Below are positions 17,189 to 28,733 of a stretch of 64,000 nucleotides of DNA, in pieces. The notes beneath the pieces are model-generated. The model was not told where the DNA came from. It saw only the letters and a list, made by a program, of their open reading frames with translations, and ran no database searches. Each line of letters opens with the position of its first letter. Within the stretch, counting starts at the first letter, position 1. Location: the NCBI RefSeq assembly GCF_051549785.1, contig NZ_CP189974.1, positions 1,860,001 through 1,924,000 of the forward strand, read 5' to 3'. Source of the DNA: Caldatribacterium sp051549785. Lineage in GTDB: Bacteria; Atribacterota; Atribacteria; Atribacterales; Caldatribacteriaceae. The translations under genes were made by a program, and so were the position numbers.

Positions 17189-18349
17189 AGGACGGCCCTC
17201 AACAAACTCCAGAGAGGCCCCTCCACCGGTGGAAATGTGGGTGATTTTGTCCTCCACACCGGCCTTTTTTATGGCCGCTACAGTGTCACCACCGCCCACA
17301 ACCACAACGGCCCCGCTTTCTGCGACTTTCCTGGCAATTTCTATGGTTCCCCGGGCAAAGAGGTCAACCTCAAAAAGACCCAGGGGACCATTCCAGAAGA
17401 TGGTCCTGGCCTCCCGAATGTACCGTCCAAATTTCTCCACGGTTTTCGGACCAATGTCGTACCCACCCATGTCCGGGGGGATTTTGTCCCAGTCGACGAT
17501 TTTCGTTTCCACTCCCTCTTTACCCTCCGGAGCAACCACAAAATCCTCGGGGAGCTCAAACCGCACACCCCGGGCTTTTGCAGCCTCAAGAATCCCCCGA
17601 GCTTCTTCAATCATCGCCTCTTCAAGAAGGGATTTCCCAACCTCATACCCCATGGCCTTGATGAAGGTGTAGGACATACCCCCTCCCACAAGGAGGACAT
17701 CCACCTTTTCAAGGAGCTTTCGCAGGACCCCGATTTTGCTTGAGACCTTTGCTCCTCCAAGGATGGCAAGGAAGGGACGAACGGGATTATTGAGCTTCTC
17801 CCCCAAGGCCTCGAGCTCTTTCTCCATAAGGAATCCGGCGTAAGCCGGGAGGAAACGCGCCACTCCAGCTGTTGAGGCATGAGCTCGGTGGGCTGCCCCA
17901 AAAGCGTCGTTCACGTAGATATCGGCGAGTTCTGCCAGGGCCCGGGCAAAGTTCTCGTCGTTGGCCTCCTCCTCGGGATAGAACCGAATGTTCTCAAGAA
18001 GCAGCACGTCCCCGTCTTTGAGCTGGGCCACCGCCCGCTTGACCTCTTCCCCAATGCAGTCGTCGACCTTGACGACCTTCCGACCCAGAAGCTCTTCAAG
18101 ACGCCGGGCAATGGGATCCATCCGGAGCTCGTCTTTGGGTTTCCCTTTTGGCCGGCCAAGATGGGAAACGAGGATGACCTTTGCTCCACGCTCGACGAGG
18201 TACTTAATGGTGGGCAGGCTCTCCACAATTCTCGTGTCATCGGTGATGTTGCGGTTTTCATCAAGGGGCACGTTGAAATCCACCCGTACCAGAACCCTCT
18301 TTCCTCGCAGCTCTCCTTCCGGAATATCCCGTATGGTCTTTTTATTCAC
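17156..18349 (-). CDS. pgk: Phosphoglycerate kinase
   Basis: Glycolytic ATP-forming enzyme of about 397 residues. It starts MNKKTIRDI-like from a GTG (18349) placed six bases after GGAGGTGG. Motifs include RVDFNVPLDENRNITDDTRI, LVSHLGRPKGK, GGAKVSSKIGVL and the nucleotide loop VVVGGGDTVAAIKKAG...STGGGASLEF. A CBS-domain gene lies 16 bases upstream. Fusion to triosephosphate isomerase, as in Thermotoga, is not seen. Confidence 0.97.
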   Translation of the reverse strand: MNKKTIRDIPEGELRGKRVLVRVDFNVPLDENRNITDDTRIVESLPTIKYLVERGAKVILVSHLGRPKGKPKDELRMDPIARRLEELLGRKVVKVDDCIGEEVKRAVAQLKDGDVLLLENIRFYPEEEANDENFARALAELADIYVNDAFGAAHRAHASTAGVARFLPAYAGFLMEKELEALGEKLNNPVRPFLAILGGAKVSSKIGVLRKLLEKVDVLLVGGGMSYTFIKAMGYEVGKSLLEEAMIEEARGILEAAKARGVRFELPEDFVVAPEGKEGVETKIVDWDKIPPDMGGYDIGPKTVEKFGRYIREARTIFWNGPLGLFEVDLFARGTIEIARKVAESGAVVVVGGGDTVAAIKKAGVEDKITHISTGGGASLEFVEGRPLPGVEVLLDK

Positions 18350-18365
18350 CCTTCGCCACCTCCAT

Positions 18366-18806
18366 TCACTTGGTTTCAAGGAACGCCTGAAGCACCCGGA
18401 CTCGATTCACTACACCTACCACCCGTCCCTCCTTCACCACGGGGATAAGGTCAAAGCCTGTTGTCTGCAAAAGTTCCAGAGCGTCCTCAACGTCATCCTC
18501 TGCGGCAAGGTAATCCACGTCTTCGGTCATGAATTCAGATACTTCCCGTCTGGCAAACTCCCGGAGCTTTTCCCGGATGGCGCTCATAAGGTTCCCAAAA
18601 AGAGGAGCTTCCTTCTGGGCTTCCTCAAGGAGCTGCTGAAAGAACGTCTGAGCCGAAAAGTACCCGATGAGCCTCTGTTCAAGGTCCACCACAGGGACAC
18701 CGCTGACCTTTCGTCGAATCATGAATTGTATGACATCACCCACAGTGTCGAAATCGCTAACCGTGGGAACTTCAGAGAGCATGATTTCTTCTACCAGCAC
18801 TGCCAT
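18366..18806 (-). CDS. CBS-domain pair protein
   Basis: A 146-residue protein made of two CBS motifs (about 8-55 and 92-143) joined by a helical linker rich in Gln and Glu. The second repeat has VSEFMTEDVDYLAAEDDVEDAL and VVKEGRVVGVVNRV. Such pairs bind adenine nucleotides and act as energy sensors or partner regulators. It lies between a rhomboid gene and pgk in one run. No catalytic domain is attached, and the target is unknown. Confidence 0.85.
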   Translation of the reverse strand: MAVLVEEIMLSEVPTVSDFDTVGDVIQFMIRRKVSGVPVVDLEQRLIGYFSAQTFFQQLLEEAQKEAPLFGNLMSAIREKLREFARREVSEFMTEDVDYLAAEDDVEDALELLQTTGFDLIPVVKEGRVVGVVNRVRVLQAFLETK

Positions 18807-18816
18807 TCCCCCTCGG

Positions 18817-19503
18817 CTACCAGTATATCCTCCGATACGTCCTTGAGGCTATAATTTTACACCACAATGCTCCAGTTACAAACCCGCTGACGTGAGCAAA
18901 CCAGGCAATGCCCCCGTAGCCAGGAAACCCCAGAGAAACTATAGCATAGAACATCTGAAGGAGCATCCAGAACCCCAGGAAAACCACCGCAGGGACATAG
19001 AGGAACTGAACGAAGAAACCCCAGAACACCACGGTGAGAATCCGAGCTCGTGGGAAAAGGAGAAAGTACCCACCCATCACACCGGCGATGGCCCCACTTG
19101 CCCCGACCGTGGGCAGAAGAGAAGAGGGGAAGGCAAGAGCATGCGAAAGACCAGCTGCAAAGCCACATCCAAGGTAGAAGAGGAAGAACTGCCACCGGCC
19201 GAGGAAGTCCTCCACGTTGTTGCCAAAAATCCAAAGATACCACATGTTAGAGAGAAGGTGGAAGAAACTCCCGTGGAGGAAGATGGAGGTCAGAAGGGTG
19301 AGGAGGGGAGGAACGGAAAACCCGTGGAGGAGCTGGGTCTTTCCCCAGAGGAACGCGGGGACCAGGCCTGCCTGGAAGAAGAACAACTCCCGGGCAGGCC
19401 CAAGGCTCACCTCGTAGAGGAACACCGCTGTATTCACCAGAATAAGTGCCACCGTCACCACCGGGAAGCGGCGGGTCGGCAGCTCATCGCGAATCGGAAT
19501 CAT
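18817..19503 (-). CDS. Rhomboid-family intramembrane serine protease
   Basis: A 228-residue membrane protein with about six helices. The active-site Ser136 is in GASGAIAG and the catalytic His is near residue 205 in WFAHVSGFVTG. HGSFFHLLSNMWYLWIFG supplies the conserved loop-1/helix-2 segment. A -10 element lies six bases before its ATG, suggesting a leaderless transcript. The length and arrangement match the bacterial 6-TM rhomboids. Confidence 0.92.
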   Translation of the reverse strand: MIPIRDELPTRRFPVVTVALILVNTAVFLYEVSLGPARELFFFQAGLVPAFLWGKTQLLHGFSVPPLLTLLTSIFLHGSFFHLLSNMWYLWIFGNNVEDFLGRWQFFLFYLGCGFAAGLSHALAFPSSLLPTVGASGAIAGVMGGYFLLFPRARILTVVFWGFFVQFLYVPAVVFLGFWMLLQMFYAIVSLGFPGYGGIAWFAHVSGFVTGALWCKIIASRTYRRIYW

Positions 19504-19509
19504 GGCTTA

Positions 19510-19538
19510 AAAATAGTGCACTCTCCACACAAAGTCAA
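19510..19538 (-). promoter_or_regulatory. Promoter of the rhomboid gene, leaderless spacing
   Basis: TTGACT (19533-19538) and TATTTT (19510-19515) are 17 bases apart on the minus strand. The -10 is six bases before the ATG at 19503, so the transcript would begin at or beside the start codon. No SD sequence is present. Confidence 0.6.
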
Positions 19539-19540
19539 GC

Positions 19541-19562
19541 AGCTTCAGACTTCCCTGAAGCT
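19541..19562 (-). terminator. Weak hairpin after hemW
   Basis: An eight-base-pair stem AGCTTCAG/CTGAAGCT with a six-base loop, 6 bases after the hemW stop. It is not followed by a convincing T run, so termination is uncertain. Confidence 0.3.
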
Positions 19563-19567
19563 CGGGG

Positions 19568-20761
19568 TTACTTTGCTGAGGAGTGCCGGCGCTTTCCCCC
19601 GTGCAGCAAATCCTGTAGAGGAGAGGCCGCTCTGCGAGCGAAAACCTCTGCAAGCATCTGGTGCAAAAGCAGAAATCCCGAGGACGAAGGGTACAGTCGC
19701 CCATCCTCCTCAAGGAGAAGTCCTTCAGCCACAAAAGCCGAAAGGAGGTTCAGCAAATCCTGATTCCTGAAGGAATACACAAGAGAAAGAGGAATACCCT
19801 GGCGTGTTCGAAGAAGAAGGAGAAAATCCTCAAAAATCTTTTCCTCCTGAGAGAGTTCTTCTTCAAAGACGATGGGGCATCTCCCATCCTTAAGAGCCTT
19901 CCGGTATCCCCGGAGGGTTTCGGCATTCTTCTGCCTCTTCCCTCCAACGTGCGACCAGCTCGAAGGCCCAAGTCCCAGGTACTCTCCGTTCTTCCAGTAC
20001 AAGAGGTTATGCTGGCACTCATATCCCGGGCGGGCGAAATTCGAAACTTCATAGTGAACGTACCCTGCTGCAGCGAGCTGTTCTTCGGCAAATCGAAAAA
20101 GGTAAGCCTGCTTGTCACAAGGAGGGAAAAGACGGCAATGGCGACGGAAAAAAGAGAAAAGGGGGACCACAGGACTCAGGGTCAGGTTGTACACAGAGAT
20201 ATGGGGTGGGGCATACCGGAGGGCCTCCGAGAGGTCCTCTCCCCAGCTATCAAAGTCCTGGAGAGGAAGGCCATAGATGAGGTCGATGTTCCAGTTCTCC
20301 CACCCGCTTGCCACAACCTTCTGGAGTGCCCTGTGCAGAGTTTCTGGGGACGCGGACCGACCGAGGAGGAAGAGATACCGGGGGGCAAAGGACTGCACAC
20401 CGAGGCTCAGGCGCAGGATTCCGGCTTCCCTCCACTCAAGAAGCCGCGTTTCGGTAACGGTTTCGGGATTCACCTCAAGGGTGACCTCAAGCGGGAAGGA
20501 GAGAGCAAAGTACGACCGGAGTTTTCTGAGGAAATCTCCAAAAAGCGATGGGGCGAGAATCGACGGAGTTCCTCCGCCGAAGTAGACGCTGCAAACTTTT
20601 CTCCCTTCAAGCCGGAGGGCGTGGACCTTAAGCCAGAGTTCCTCACAGAGAAGGGAGAAGAACTCTTCTCCCTCCCCCCTGAAGGGATAGGAAACGAAGT
20701 CACAGTATGAACATTTTCGGAGGCAGAAGGGGATGTGGACATAGAGACCGAGTTCCTTCAT
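19568..20761 (-). CDS. hemW: HemW-like radical SAM protein (heme chaperone / CPO-like)
   Basis: A 397-residue radical SAM enzyme. The 4Fe-4S cysteines are Cys13, Cys17 and Cys20 in PFCLRKCSYCDF. YFGGGTPSIL and NPETVTE follow, as in HemW/HemN-like proteins. The distinction from true coproporphyrinogen III dehydrogenase HemN rests on the shorter length and lepA linkage; lepA-hemW is a classic pair. HemW proteins deliver heme rather than synthesise it. The ATG overlaps the lepA stop (ATGA). Confidence 0.9.
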   Translation of the reverse strand: MKELGLYVHIPFCLRKCSYCDFVSYPFRGEGEEFFSLLCEELWLKVHALRLEGRKVCSVYFGGGTPSILAPSLFGDFLRKLRSYFALSFPLEVTLEVNPETVTETRLLEWREAGILRLSLGVQSFAPRYLFLLGRSASPETLHRALQKVVASGWENWNIDLIYGLPLQDFDSWGEDLSEALRYAPPHISVYNLTLSPVVPLFSFFRRHCRLFPPCDKQAYLFRFAEEQLAAAGYVHYEVSNFARPGYECQHNLLYWKNGEYLGLGPSSWSHVGGKRQKNAETLRGYRKALKDGRCPIVFEEELSQEEKIFEDFLLLLRTRQGIPLSLVYSFRNQDLLNLLSAFVAEGLLLEEDGRLYPSSSGFLLLHQMLAEVFARRAASPLQDLLHGGKRRHSSAK

Positions 20762-22560
20762 GAACCCGTCTTGAGAACCGCAAGAAAGGCTTCCTGAGGA
20801 ATACGGACCTTCCCGATGGCCTTCATCCGCTTTTTCCCTTCCTTCTGCTTTTCAAGGAGCTTCCGTTTCCGCGTGACGTCCCCACCGTAACACTTCTGGA
20901 GCACATCCTTTCGGAGAGCCGGAATATCTTCCCTTGCGATGACCCTTCCACCAATGGCAGCCTGAATCGACACCACAAAGAGCTGGCGCGGGATAATCTC
21001 CTTGAGTTTTCCCACAAGTTCCCGGGCGCGGTAATACGCGTTCTCCTGACAGGAGATGAACGAGAGCCCGTCAACCCGTTCTCGGTTGACCAGAATGTCC
21101 ACCCGCACAAGATCAGCCGGGCGGTACCCGGCAAACTCGTAGTCAAAACTCGCATAGCCCCGGCTCACCGCTTTCAGGCGGTCGTAGAAATCAAGGAGAA
21201 TCTCGGCCATGGGGAGCTCGTAGGTGAGGAGCACGGTTCTCTCATCGAGGAACAGCATGTCCCTAAACACTCCTCTCCGGGACTGACAGAGCTCCATGAC
21301 GCCGCCGATGTACTGTGAGGGCACGACAATCTTTGCCGTGATGTAGGGTTCTTCGGCCATCTCGATTTCCCCGGGGGAGGGGAAATCCTTCGGGGAACGA
21401 ACCTCAAGCACCTCTCCCCTTTTCGTCAGCACCTGGTACACCACATGGGGTGCCGTGGCCACAACCTCTATACCGAACTCCCGTTCAATCCGCTCCTGCA
21501 CAATCTCCATGTGGAGGAGCCCCAGAAACCCGCAGCGGAATCCGAAACCCAGAGCCTCCGAGAAGTCCGGTTCAAAGACCAGCGATGCGTCGTTGAGCTG
21601 GAGCTTCTCTAAGGCTTCCTTCAGGTTTTCGTAGCTCTCGTACTCCACGGGGTAGAAGCTGCAAAACACCATGGGTTTCACTTTCCTGTACCCTGGAATC
21701 GGCTGGGGAGCTGGTCGGGTTGCCGAGGTGATGGTGTCACCAACCCTGCTATCCTGGATGTTCTTCATGTTGCAGGCGATGTACCCAACCTCTCCCGGAC
21801 CAAGAGATTCGACTTCCTGCATGTCGGGAGTGAACACGCCAACACCCGTCACCTCAAACTCCTTCCCCGTAGAGAACATGCGAATCCTTGTGCCCTTCCG
21901 TATCTCACCATCAACAACCCGCACGAAGGGCAGGACACCCCGGTACGGGTCATAGGTGGAATCGAAAATGAGGGCCCGAAGCGGCTCTTCTTCGCTTCCC
22001 CACGGAGGAGGGATAAGCTCGATAACCCGCTCCAGCAGTTCTTCCACCCCCACACCGTGCTTGGCGCTCACAAGGGTAAAGGGGAGATGCTCCAGCCCAA
22101 GGAGAGCCTCAACCTCCCGCATGGCCCGCTCAGGGTCAGCAGAGGGGAGGTCGATTTTGTTAATGACCGGGAGGATGGTGAGTCCCTGTTCCAGGGCAAG
22201 GCGGGCGTGAGCCAGGGTCTGCGCCTCAACCCCCTGGGAGGCATCGACAAGGAGAATCGCCCCTTCACAGGCCGCAAGGCTCCTTGAAACCTCGTAGCTG
22301 AAATCGGCGTGCCCCGGGGTATCGATGAGGTGGAAGAGGTATTCCTGTCCCTTGCTCCGGGAAACATACCGGAGCCGCACCGCCTTGGCCTTAATGGTGA
22401 TACCCCGCTCCCGCTCGAGGTCCATGCGGTCAAGAAACTGCTCCCGCATGCGTTCTCGTGGCACAGCGTTACAGAGCTCGAGAATCCGGTCAGCCAGCGT
22501 GGACTTCCCGTGATCGATATGAGCGATGATGCAGAAGTTCCGGATGTACTTCCTGTCCAC
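20758..22560 (-). CDS. lepA: Elongation factor 4 (LepA)
   Basis: A 600-residue translation GTPase that remodels stalled or assembling ribosomes. G1 is AHIDHGKSTLADRI, G3 is DTPGHADF, and G4 is NKID. The LepA-specific C-terminal domain is present (GDVTRKRKLLEKQKEGKKRMK). A GTG start at 22560 lies nine bases after GGAGGG and five bases after murJ. It forms a murJ-lepA-hemW run. Confidence 0.97.
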   Translation of the reverse strand: MDRKYIRNFCIIAHIDHGKSTLADRILELCNAVPRERMREQFLDRMDLERERGITIKAKAVRLRYVSRSKGQEYLFHLIDTPGHADFSYEVSRSLAACEGAILLVDASQGVEAQTLAHARLALEQGLTILPVINKIDLPSADPERAMREVEALLGLEHLPFTLVSAKHGVGVEELLERVIELIPPPWGSEEEPLRALIFDSTYDPYRGVLPFVRVVDGEIRKGTRIRMFSTGKEFEVTGVGVFTPDMQEVESLGPGEVGYIACNMKNIQDSRVGDTITSATRPAPQPIPGYRKVKPMVFCSFYPVEYESYENLKEALEKLQLNDASLVFEPDFSEALGFGFRCGFLGLLHMEIVQERIEREFGIEVVATAPHVVYQVLTKRGEVLEVRSPKDFPSPGEIEMAEEPYITAKIVVPSQYIGGVMELCQSRRGVFRDMLFLDERTVLLTYELPMAEILLDFYDRLKAVSRGYASFDYEFAGYRPADLVRVDILVNRERVDGLSFISCQENAYYRARELVGKLKEIIPRQLFVVSIQAAIGGRVIAREDIPALRKDVLQKCYGGDVTRKRKLLEKQKEGKKRMKAIGKVRIPQEAFLAVLKTGS

Positions 22561-22565
22561 CGCCT

Positions 22566-24131
22566 TTACCCTCCGAGCTGTCGGAAGACTCTGCGAACAT
22601 CTCCAAACATGGTCAGAAGCACCTTCCGCTCATCCATCCTCAAAAGGAAGGGCAGAACAAGGTACAGAACCCAGAGAAAGAATGCCCCGAGAGCAAATTC
22701 CCACAGAGGACTGCGCATCGTGGTTCTGGCGACACACACGCAGCCCAGGACGAACACCCCAAGCTGTACCCCCACTTTCCAGAGCCAGCCCCGGGGGAAA
22801 TGCAAGAACACTTCGACTCCTGTCTTCTGCCGTAAAAAGTATACAAGGAGTGTGAACTGAAAGAAAGCCGAAAAGGACGTAGCCAGGGCAACTCCCCGAA
22901 AATCGAGGAATCGCACGAGCCCCAGATCCAGGACAACATTAAGCAGCACGCTCAAAAGGCCGATCTTTACAGGGGTTCTGGTATCGCGGAGGGAGTAAAA
23001 GGCACGGGTCAGAAGATGGTTGAGGGCGAAAAAGAGTAGGCCAGGAGCGTAGAAGAAAAGTGCCGCCGCCGTCATCTCCGCTGCCAGATGGTCGAACACC
23101 CCTCGCCGGTACACCAGGTTCACCAGAGACAAAGGAAAAACCATGAGGAAAACCACCGCGGGGAGCATGAAAAAGAGCACCCACCGTATCCCCTGCCAGA
23201 GCGTTCTCTGCCATTCCTCCATCTTCTCCATCCACACATTCTGCGAGAGGGCAGGCAGAACGGCAACCGAGAGGGCCACTCCAAACACTCCCAGGGGAAA
23301 CTCCATGAGACGGTCCGAAAAGTACAGGGCAGAAACCGCCCCTTCTCTGCAGAGAGAGGCCACAATCCGGTCCACAAGGGTATTCACTTGAGAAACGGCA
23401 AGGGCAAAGGTGACAGGAAGCATAAGCTTGAGCACTTCCTGGAACCCCGGATCGCGAAAGAAGCGCCACCGTATCCTGAGGGTAAAGCCCTTCTGCCGGA
23501 GTGGTGGAATCTGGAAGAGGAACTGCCAAAGCCCTCCAAGAACGACCCCAAAGGCAAGTACGTAGGGACCAAAAACGCGCCGGAAAGCCAGAATGCTCAC
23601 AATGGTTCCCAGGTTGAAGAAAAAGGGGGCCACTGCTGACCAGCTGAAGATGTGCAGGGTGTTCAGAAACCCCATAAGCAGCGCGGACCAGGAAATGAGC
23701 AGCAAAAAGGGGAACATTATTTGTGTTGAACGGATGGTGAAAAGGATTTTGGTCGGTTCACCCCGGAAACCGAAGGCCACAAGGTGGACAATCGAAGAGG
23801 AGAAAACCATGCCCAGAACACACACCAGGGCGACAACGAAGGTGAAGCCACTGAATACTGAAGAGACGAAGTCCTGAGGTTCTTCCTCTAAAGAGGAAGA
23901 GGCAACGAAGTACCGGGAAAAAACCGGCACCACAGAAGTGCTCAACGCTCCTTCGGCGAAAAGCCTTCGCAGGAGATTCGGTATGGTATAGGCGATAAGG
24001 AACGCATCGGTCACCCAGGTGGCTCCGAAAAAGGAGGAAATAAGGATTTCCCGCAAAAGCCCTGAAATTCTTGACAGCAGAGTGCCAAGGCCGATGACCA
24101 CCGTGTTTTTGAAAAGCGTTGTCTCCTTCAT
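22566..24131 (-). CDS. murJ: Lipid II flippase MurJ
   Basis: A polytopic MOP-superfamily protein of about 521 residues with about 14 helices that moves lipid II across the membrane. The N-terminal signature SRISGLLREILISSFFGATWVTDAF is typical. Further conserved pieces are RRLFAEGALSTSVVPVFSRYF and FYSLRDTRTPVKIG. The start MKETTLFKN at 24131 follows AGGAGAGAAGT. The rRNA terminator ends only about 30 bases upstream, leaving little room for a separate promoter. Confidence 0.95.
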   Translation of the reverse strand: MKETTLFKNTVVIGLGTLLSRISGLLREILISSFFGATWVTDAFLIAYTIPNLLRRLFAEGALSTSVVPVFSRYFVASSSLEEEPQDFVSSVFSGFTFVVALVCVLGMVFSSSIVHLVAFGFRGEPTKILFTIRSTQIMFPFLLLISWSALLMGFLNTLHIFSWSAVAPFFFNLGTIVSILAFRRVFGPYVLAFGVVLGGLWQFLFQIPPLRQKGFTLRIRWRFFRDPGFQEVLKLMLPVTFALAVSQVNTLVDRIVASLCREGAVSALYFSDRLMEFPLGVFGVALSVAVLPALSQNVWMEKMEEWQRTLWQGIRWVLFFMLPAVVFLMVFPLSLVNLVYRRGVFDHLAAEMTAAALFFYAPGLLFFALNHLLTRAFYSLRDTRTPVKIGLLSVLLNVVLDLGLVRFLDFRGVALATSFSAFFQFTLLVYFLRQKTGVEVFLHFPRGWLWKVGVQLGVFVLGCVCVARTTMRSPLWEFALGAFFLWVLYLVLPFLLRMDERKVLLTMFGDVRRVFRQLGG

Positions 24132-24162
24132 ACTTCTCTCCTGAAAAAATGGCGATGAATAC

Positions 24163-24194
24163 AAAAAAGGCCGGAGATTGCTCTCCGGCCTTTT
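24163..24194 (-). terminator. Terminator of the 23S-5S rRNA operon
   Basis: A nine-base-pair GC-rich stem GGCCGGAGA/TCTCCGGCC with a four-base loop at 24169-24190. On the minus strand it is followed by six T residues. It begins right after the 5S gene and ends about 30 bases before murJ. Four T residues on the other side would also permit weak reverse termination. Confidence 0.85.
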
Positions 24195-24195
24195 A

Positions 24196-24315
24196 CTCCC
24201 GGCAGCGTCCTACTTTCCCGCCCAGTTCCCCAGGCAGTATCATCGGCGCTGGAGGGCTTAACTTCCGGGTTCGGAATGGTTCCGGGTGTTTCCCCTCCGC
24301 TATGGCCACCGGGAG
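24196..24315 (-). rRNA. rrf: 5S ribosomal RNA
   Basis: About 120 bases. The two ends pair (CTCCCGG with CCGGGAG, helix I). The conserved loop region reads CGAACCCGGAAGTTAAG. It follows the 23S gene by about 40 bases and precedes a strong terminator. End positions are set by helix I and may be off by one or two bases. Confidence 0.95.
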
Positions 24316-24327
24316 ACCTTTCTCCCT

Positions 24328-24342
24328 GGGGAAGCATCCTGC
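24328..24342 (-). other. 3' arm of the 23S rRNA processing stem
   Basis: On the minus strand GCAGGATGCTTCCCC, just after the 23S 3' end. It can pair with GGGGAAAGCATCCTGC (27386-27401) just before the 23S 5' end, looping out the whole 23S precursor. This is the usual RNase III-type processing stem. Confidence 0.7.
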
Positions 24343-24354
24343 GATGAAGCCTTT

Positions 24355-27368
<3,014 letters not shown>

Positions 27369-27385
27369 GCAAACCTTGCACTCTG

Positions 27386-27401
27386 GCAGGATGCTTTCCC
27401 C
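27386..27401 (-). other. 5' arm of the 23S rRNA processing stem
   Basis: GGGGAAAGCATCCTGC on the minus strand, 18 bases before the 23S 5' end. It is complementary to 24328-24342 except for a single bulged A. Confidence 0.7.
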
Positions 27402-27447
27402 AGACAGTATTCACTTGTCAAGGTGCTTGCCCAACAGGGCAAGTGGT

Positions 27448-27476
27448 ATTTTACTCGGTTTCCTGTTCTTTTGCAA
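27448..27476 (-). promoter_or_regulatory. Promoter of the 23S-5S rRNA operon
   Basis: TTGCAA (27471-27476) and TAAAAT (27448-27453) on the minus strand are 17 bases apart. The start would be about 75 bases before the 23S 5' end. A seven-base-pair hairpin CTTGCCC/GGGCAAG lies at the very start of the leader. Because this promoter is directly before 23S, the operon does not need an upstream 16S gene. Confidence 0.7.
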
Positions 27477-27496
27477 GGGGTGAGAGAGAAATTTTG

Positions 27497-27505
27497 TGGT
27501 ACACT
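27497..27505 (+). promoter_or_regulatory. Extended -10 element for the MFS transporter gene
   Basis: TG-G-TACACT (TACACT at 27500-27505) about 40 bases before the ATG at 27545. No convincing -35 is seen at the right distance. Confidence 0.35.
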
Positions 27506-27544
27506 TCCTGCAGAGACCCTTTCCCGAGAAAAGGAGGAAGGAAC

Positions 27545-28729
27545 ATGGCCGGGAAACCCCACCGCAATATCCTCATCACGGGGCTGGCCTCACTCTTCAC
27601 CGATGTGAGCAGCGAAATGGTCTATCCCGTCATCGCCCTGTACCTCCGGGCCCTGGGAGGAGGAGTGTTTGCCCTTGGCGCTATTGAGGGAGTGGCCGAG
27701 TCGCTGGCCTCGCTCCTTCGGGTCTTCTCGGGGGCTTTGGCCGACCGGGTAGGAAAGAGAAAACCCCTGGCAATATCTGGCTATGCCCTCTCAACTTTCG
27801 GGAAGGCCCTCTTCTTCCTTGCTTCGGGGTGGCCGATGGTTTTTGCCGGGCGCGTTGTGGACCGCTTCGGCAAGGGCATTCGTACCGCCCCACGGGACGC
27901 CATGATTGCAGAATCCGCAACCCAGGATACCCAGGGGAGGTCCTTTGGTCTCCACCGGACTCTTGATACCCTGGGAGCCACACTGGGCATCATCGTCACC
28001 TATCTTCTGCTTTCCCGATTCCAGAGGGGAACTCCAGCCCCGGACCTTTCCCGGTACATTCCCACCTTCCGCTTCATCATCCTCGTAAGCCTCGTTCCGG
28101 CTGTTCTCGGGGTCCTTGTGCTTTTCCTGAGCACAGAAACAGGAAAGGGAATCCGGTCTTCTCGCCCGCTGCGTTTTGCCCTCTGGAGAGACCTGGACCT
28201 GCGGTTGAAGATTTTCCTCCTGGCCACTCTCATCTTCACCCTGGGAAACTCCTCCAACCAGTTCATTCTCCTCAGGGCTGCGGAAAAGGACATCGGCTTT
28301 TCCCCTGCTTCTGTGACTCTGCTCTACCTCCTCTACAACATTGTCTACACCCTCACCTCGTACCCCGCAGGGGTACTCTCAGACCGCCTGGGGAGAAAGT
28401 GGGTGCTTGCGGGAGGGTTCTTCCTGTACGCCCTCTCCTACTACCTCATCGGGTTTCTCCCGCATACCATCGTCTGGGCCATGCTCCCCTATGGGTGCTA
28501 TAGCGGTATGACCGAGGGTGTGGCGAAAGCCCTCGTTGCCGATCTTGCTCCGGAAGACACCCGGGCAACCGTTCTCGGGCTCCACGCCACACTCCTTGGT
28601 ATCGGGCTCTTCCCTGCCTCTTTTGCTGCCGGGACGCTGTGGAGCGCCTTCGGGCCTCAGGCACCCTTTCTTTTTGGCGGAAGCATGAGCCTCCTGGCCG
28701 CGCTCCTTCTTGCTTTTGCGCTGAGGTGA
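27545..28729 (+). CDS. MFS-family transporter
   Basis: A 12-helix major facilitator of about 394 residues, starting MAGKPHRNILITGLASLF after AAAAGGAGGAAGGA. Loop 2-3 has GALADRVGKRKPLAISGY and loop 8-9 has GVLSDRLGRKWVLAGG, the two characteristic MFS loops. FGKGIRTAPRDAMIAESA resembles a subgroup of bacterial MFS exporters of unknown substrate. It is transcribed divergently from the rRNA operon and is followed 4 bases later by the DUF62 gene. Confidence 0.88.
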   Translation: MAGKPHRNILITGLASLFTDVSSEMVYPVIALYLRALGGGVFALGAIEGVAESLASLLRVFSGALADRVGKRKPLAISGYALSTFGKALFFLASGWPMVFAGRVVDRFGKGIRTAPRDAMIAESATQDTQGRSFGLHRTLDTLGATLGIIVTYLLLSRFQRGTPAPDLSRYIPTFRFIILVSLVPAVLGVLVLFLSTETGKGIRSSRPLRFALWRDLDLRLKIFLLATLIFTLGNSSNQFILLRAAEKDIGFSPASVTLLYLLYNIVYTLTSYPAGVLSDRLGRKWVLAGGFFLYALSYYLIGFLPHTIVWAMLPYGCYSGMTEGVAKALVADLAPEDTRATVLGLHATLLGIGLFPASFAAGTLWSAFGPQAPFLFGGSMSLLAALLLAFALR

Positions 28730-28733
28730 GCAC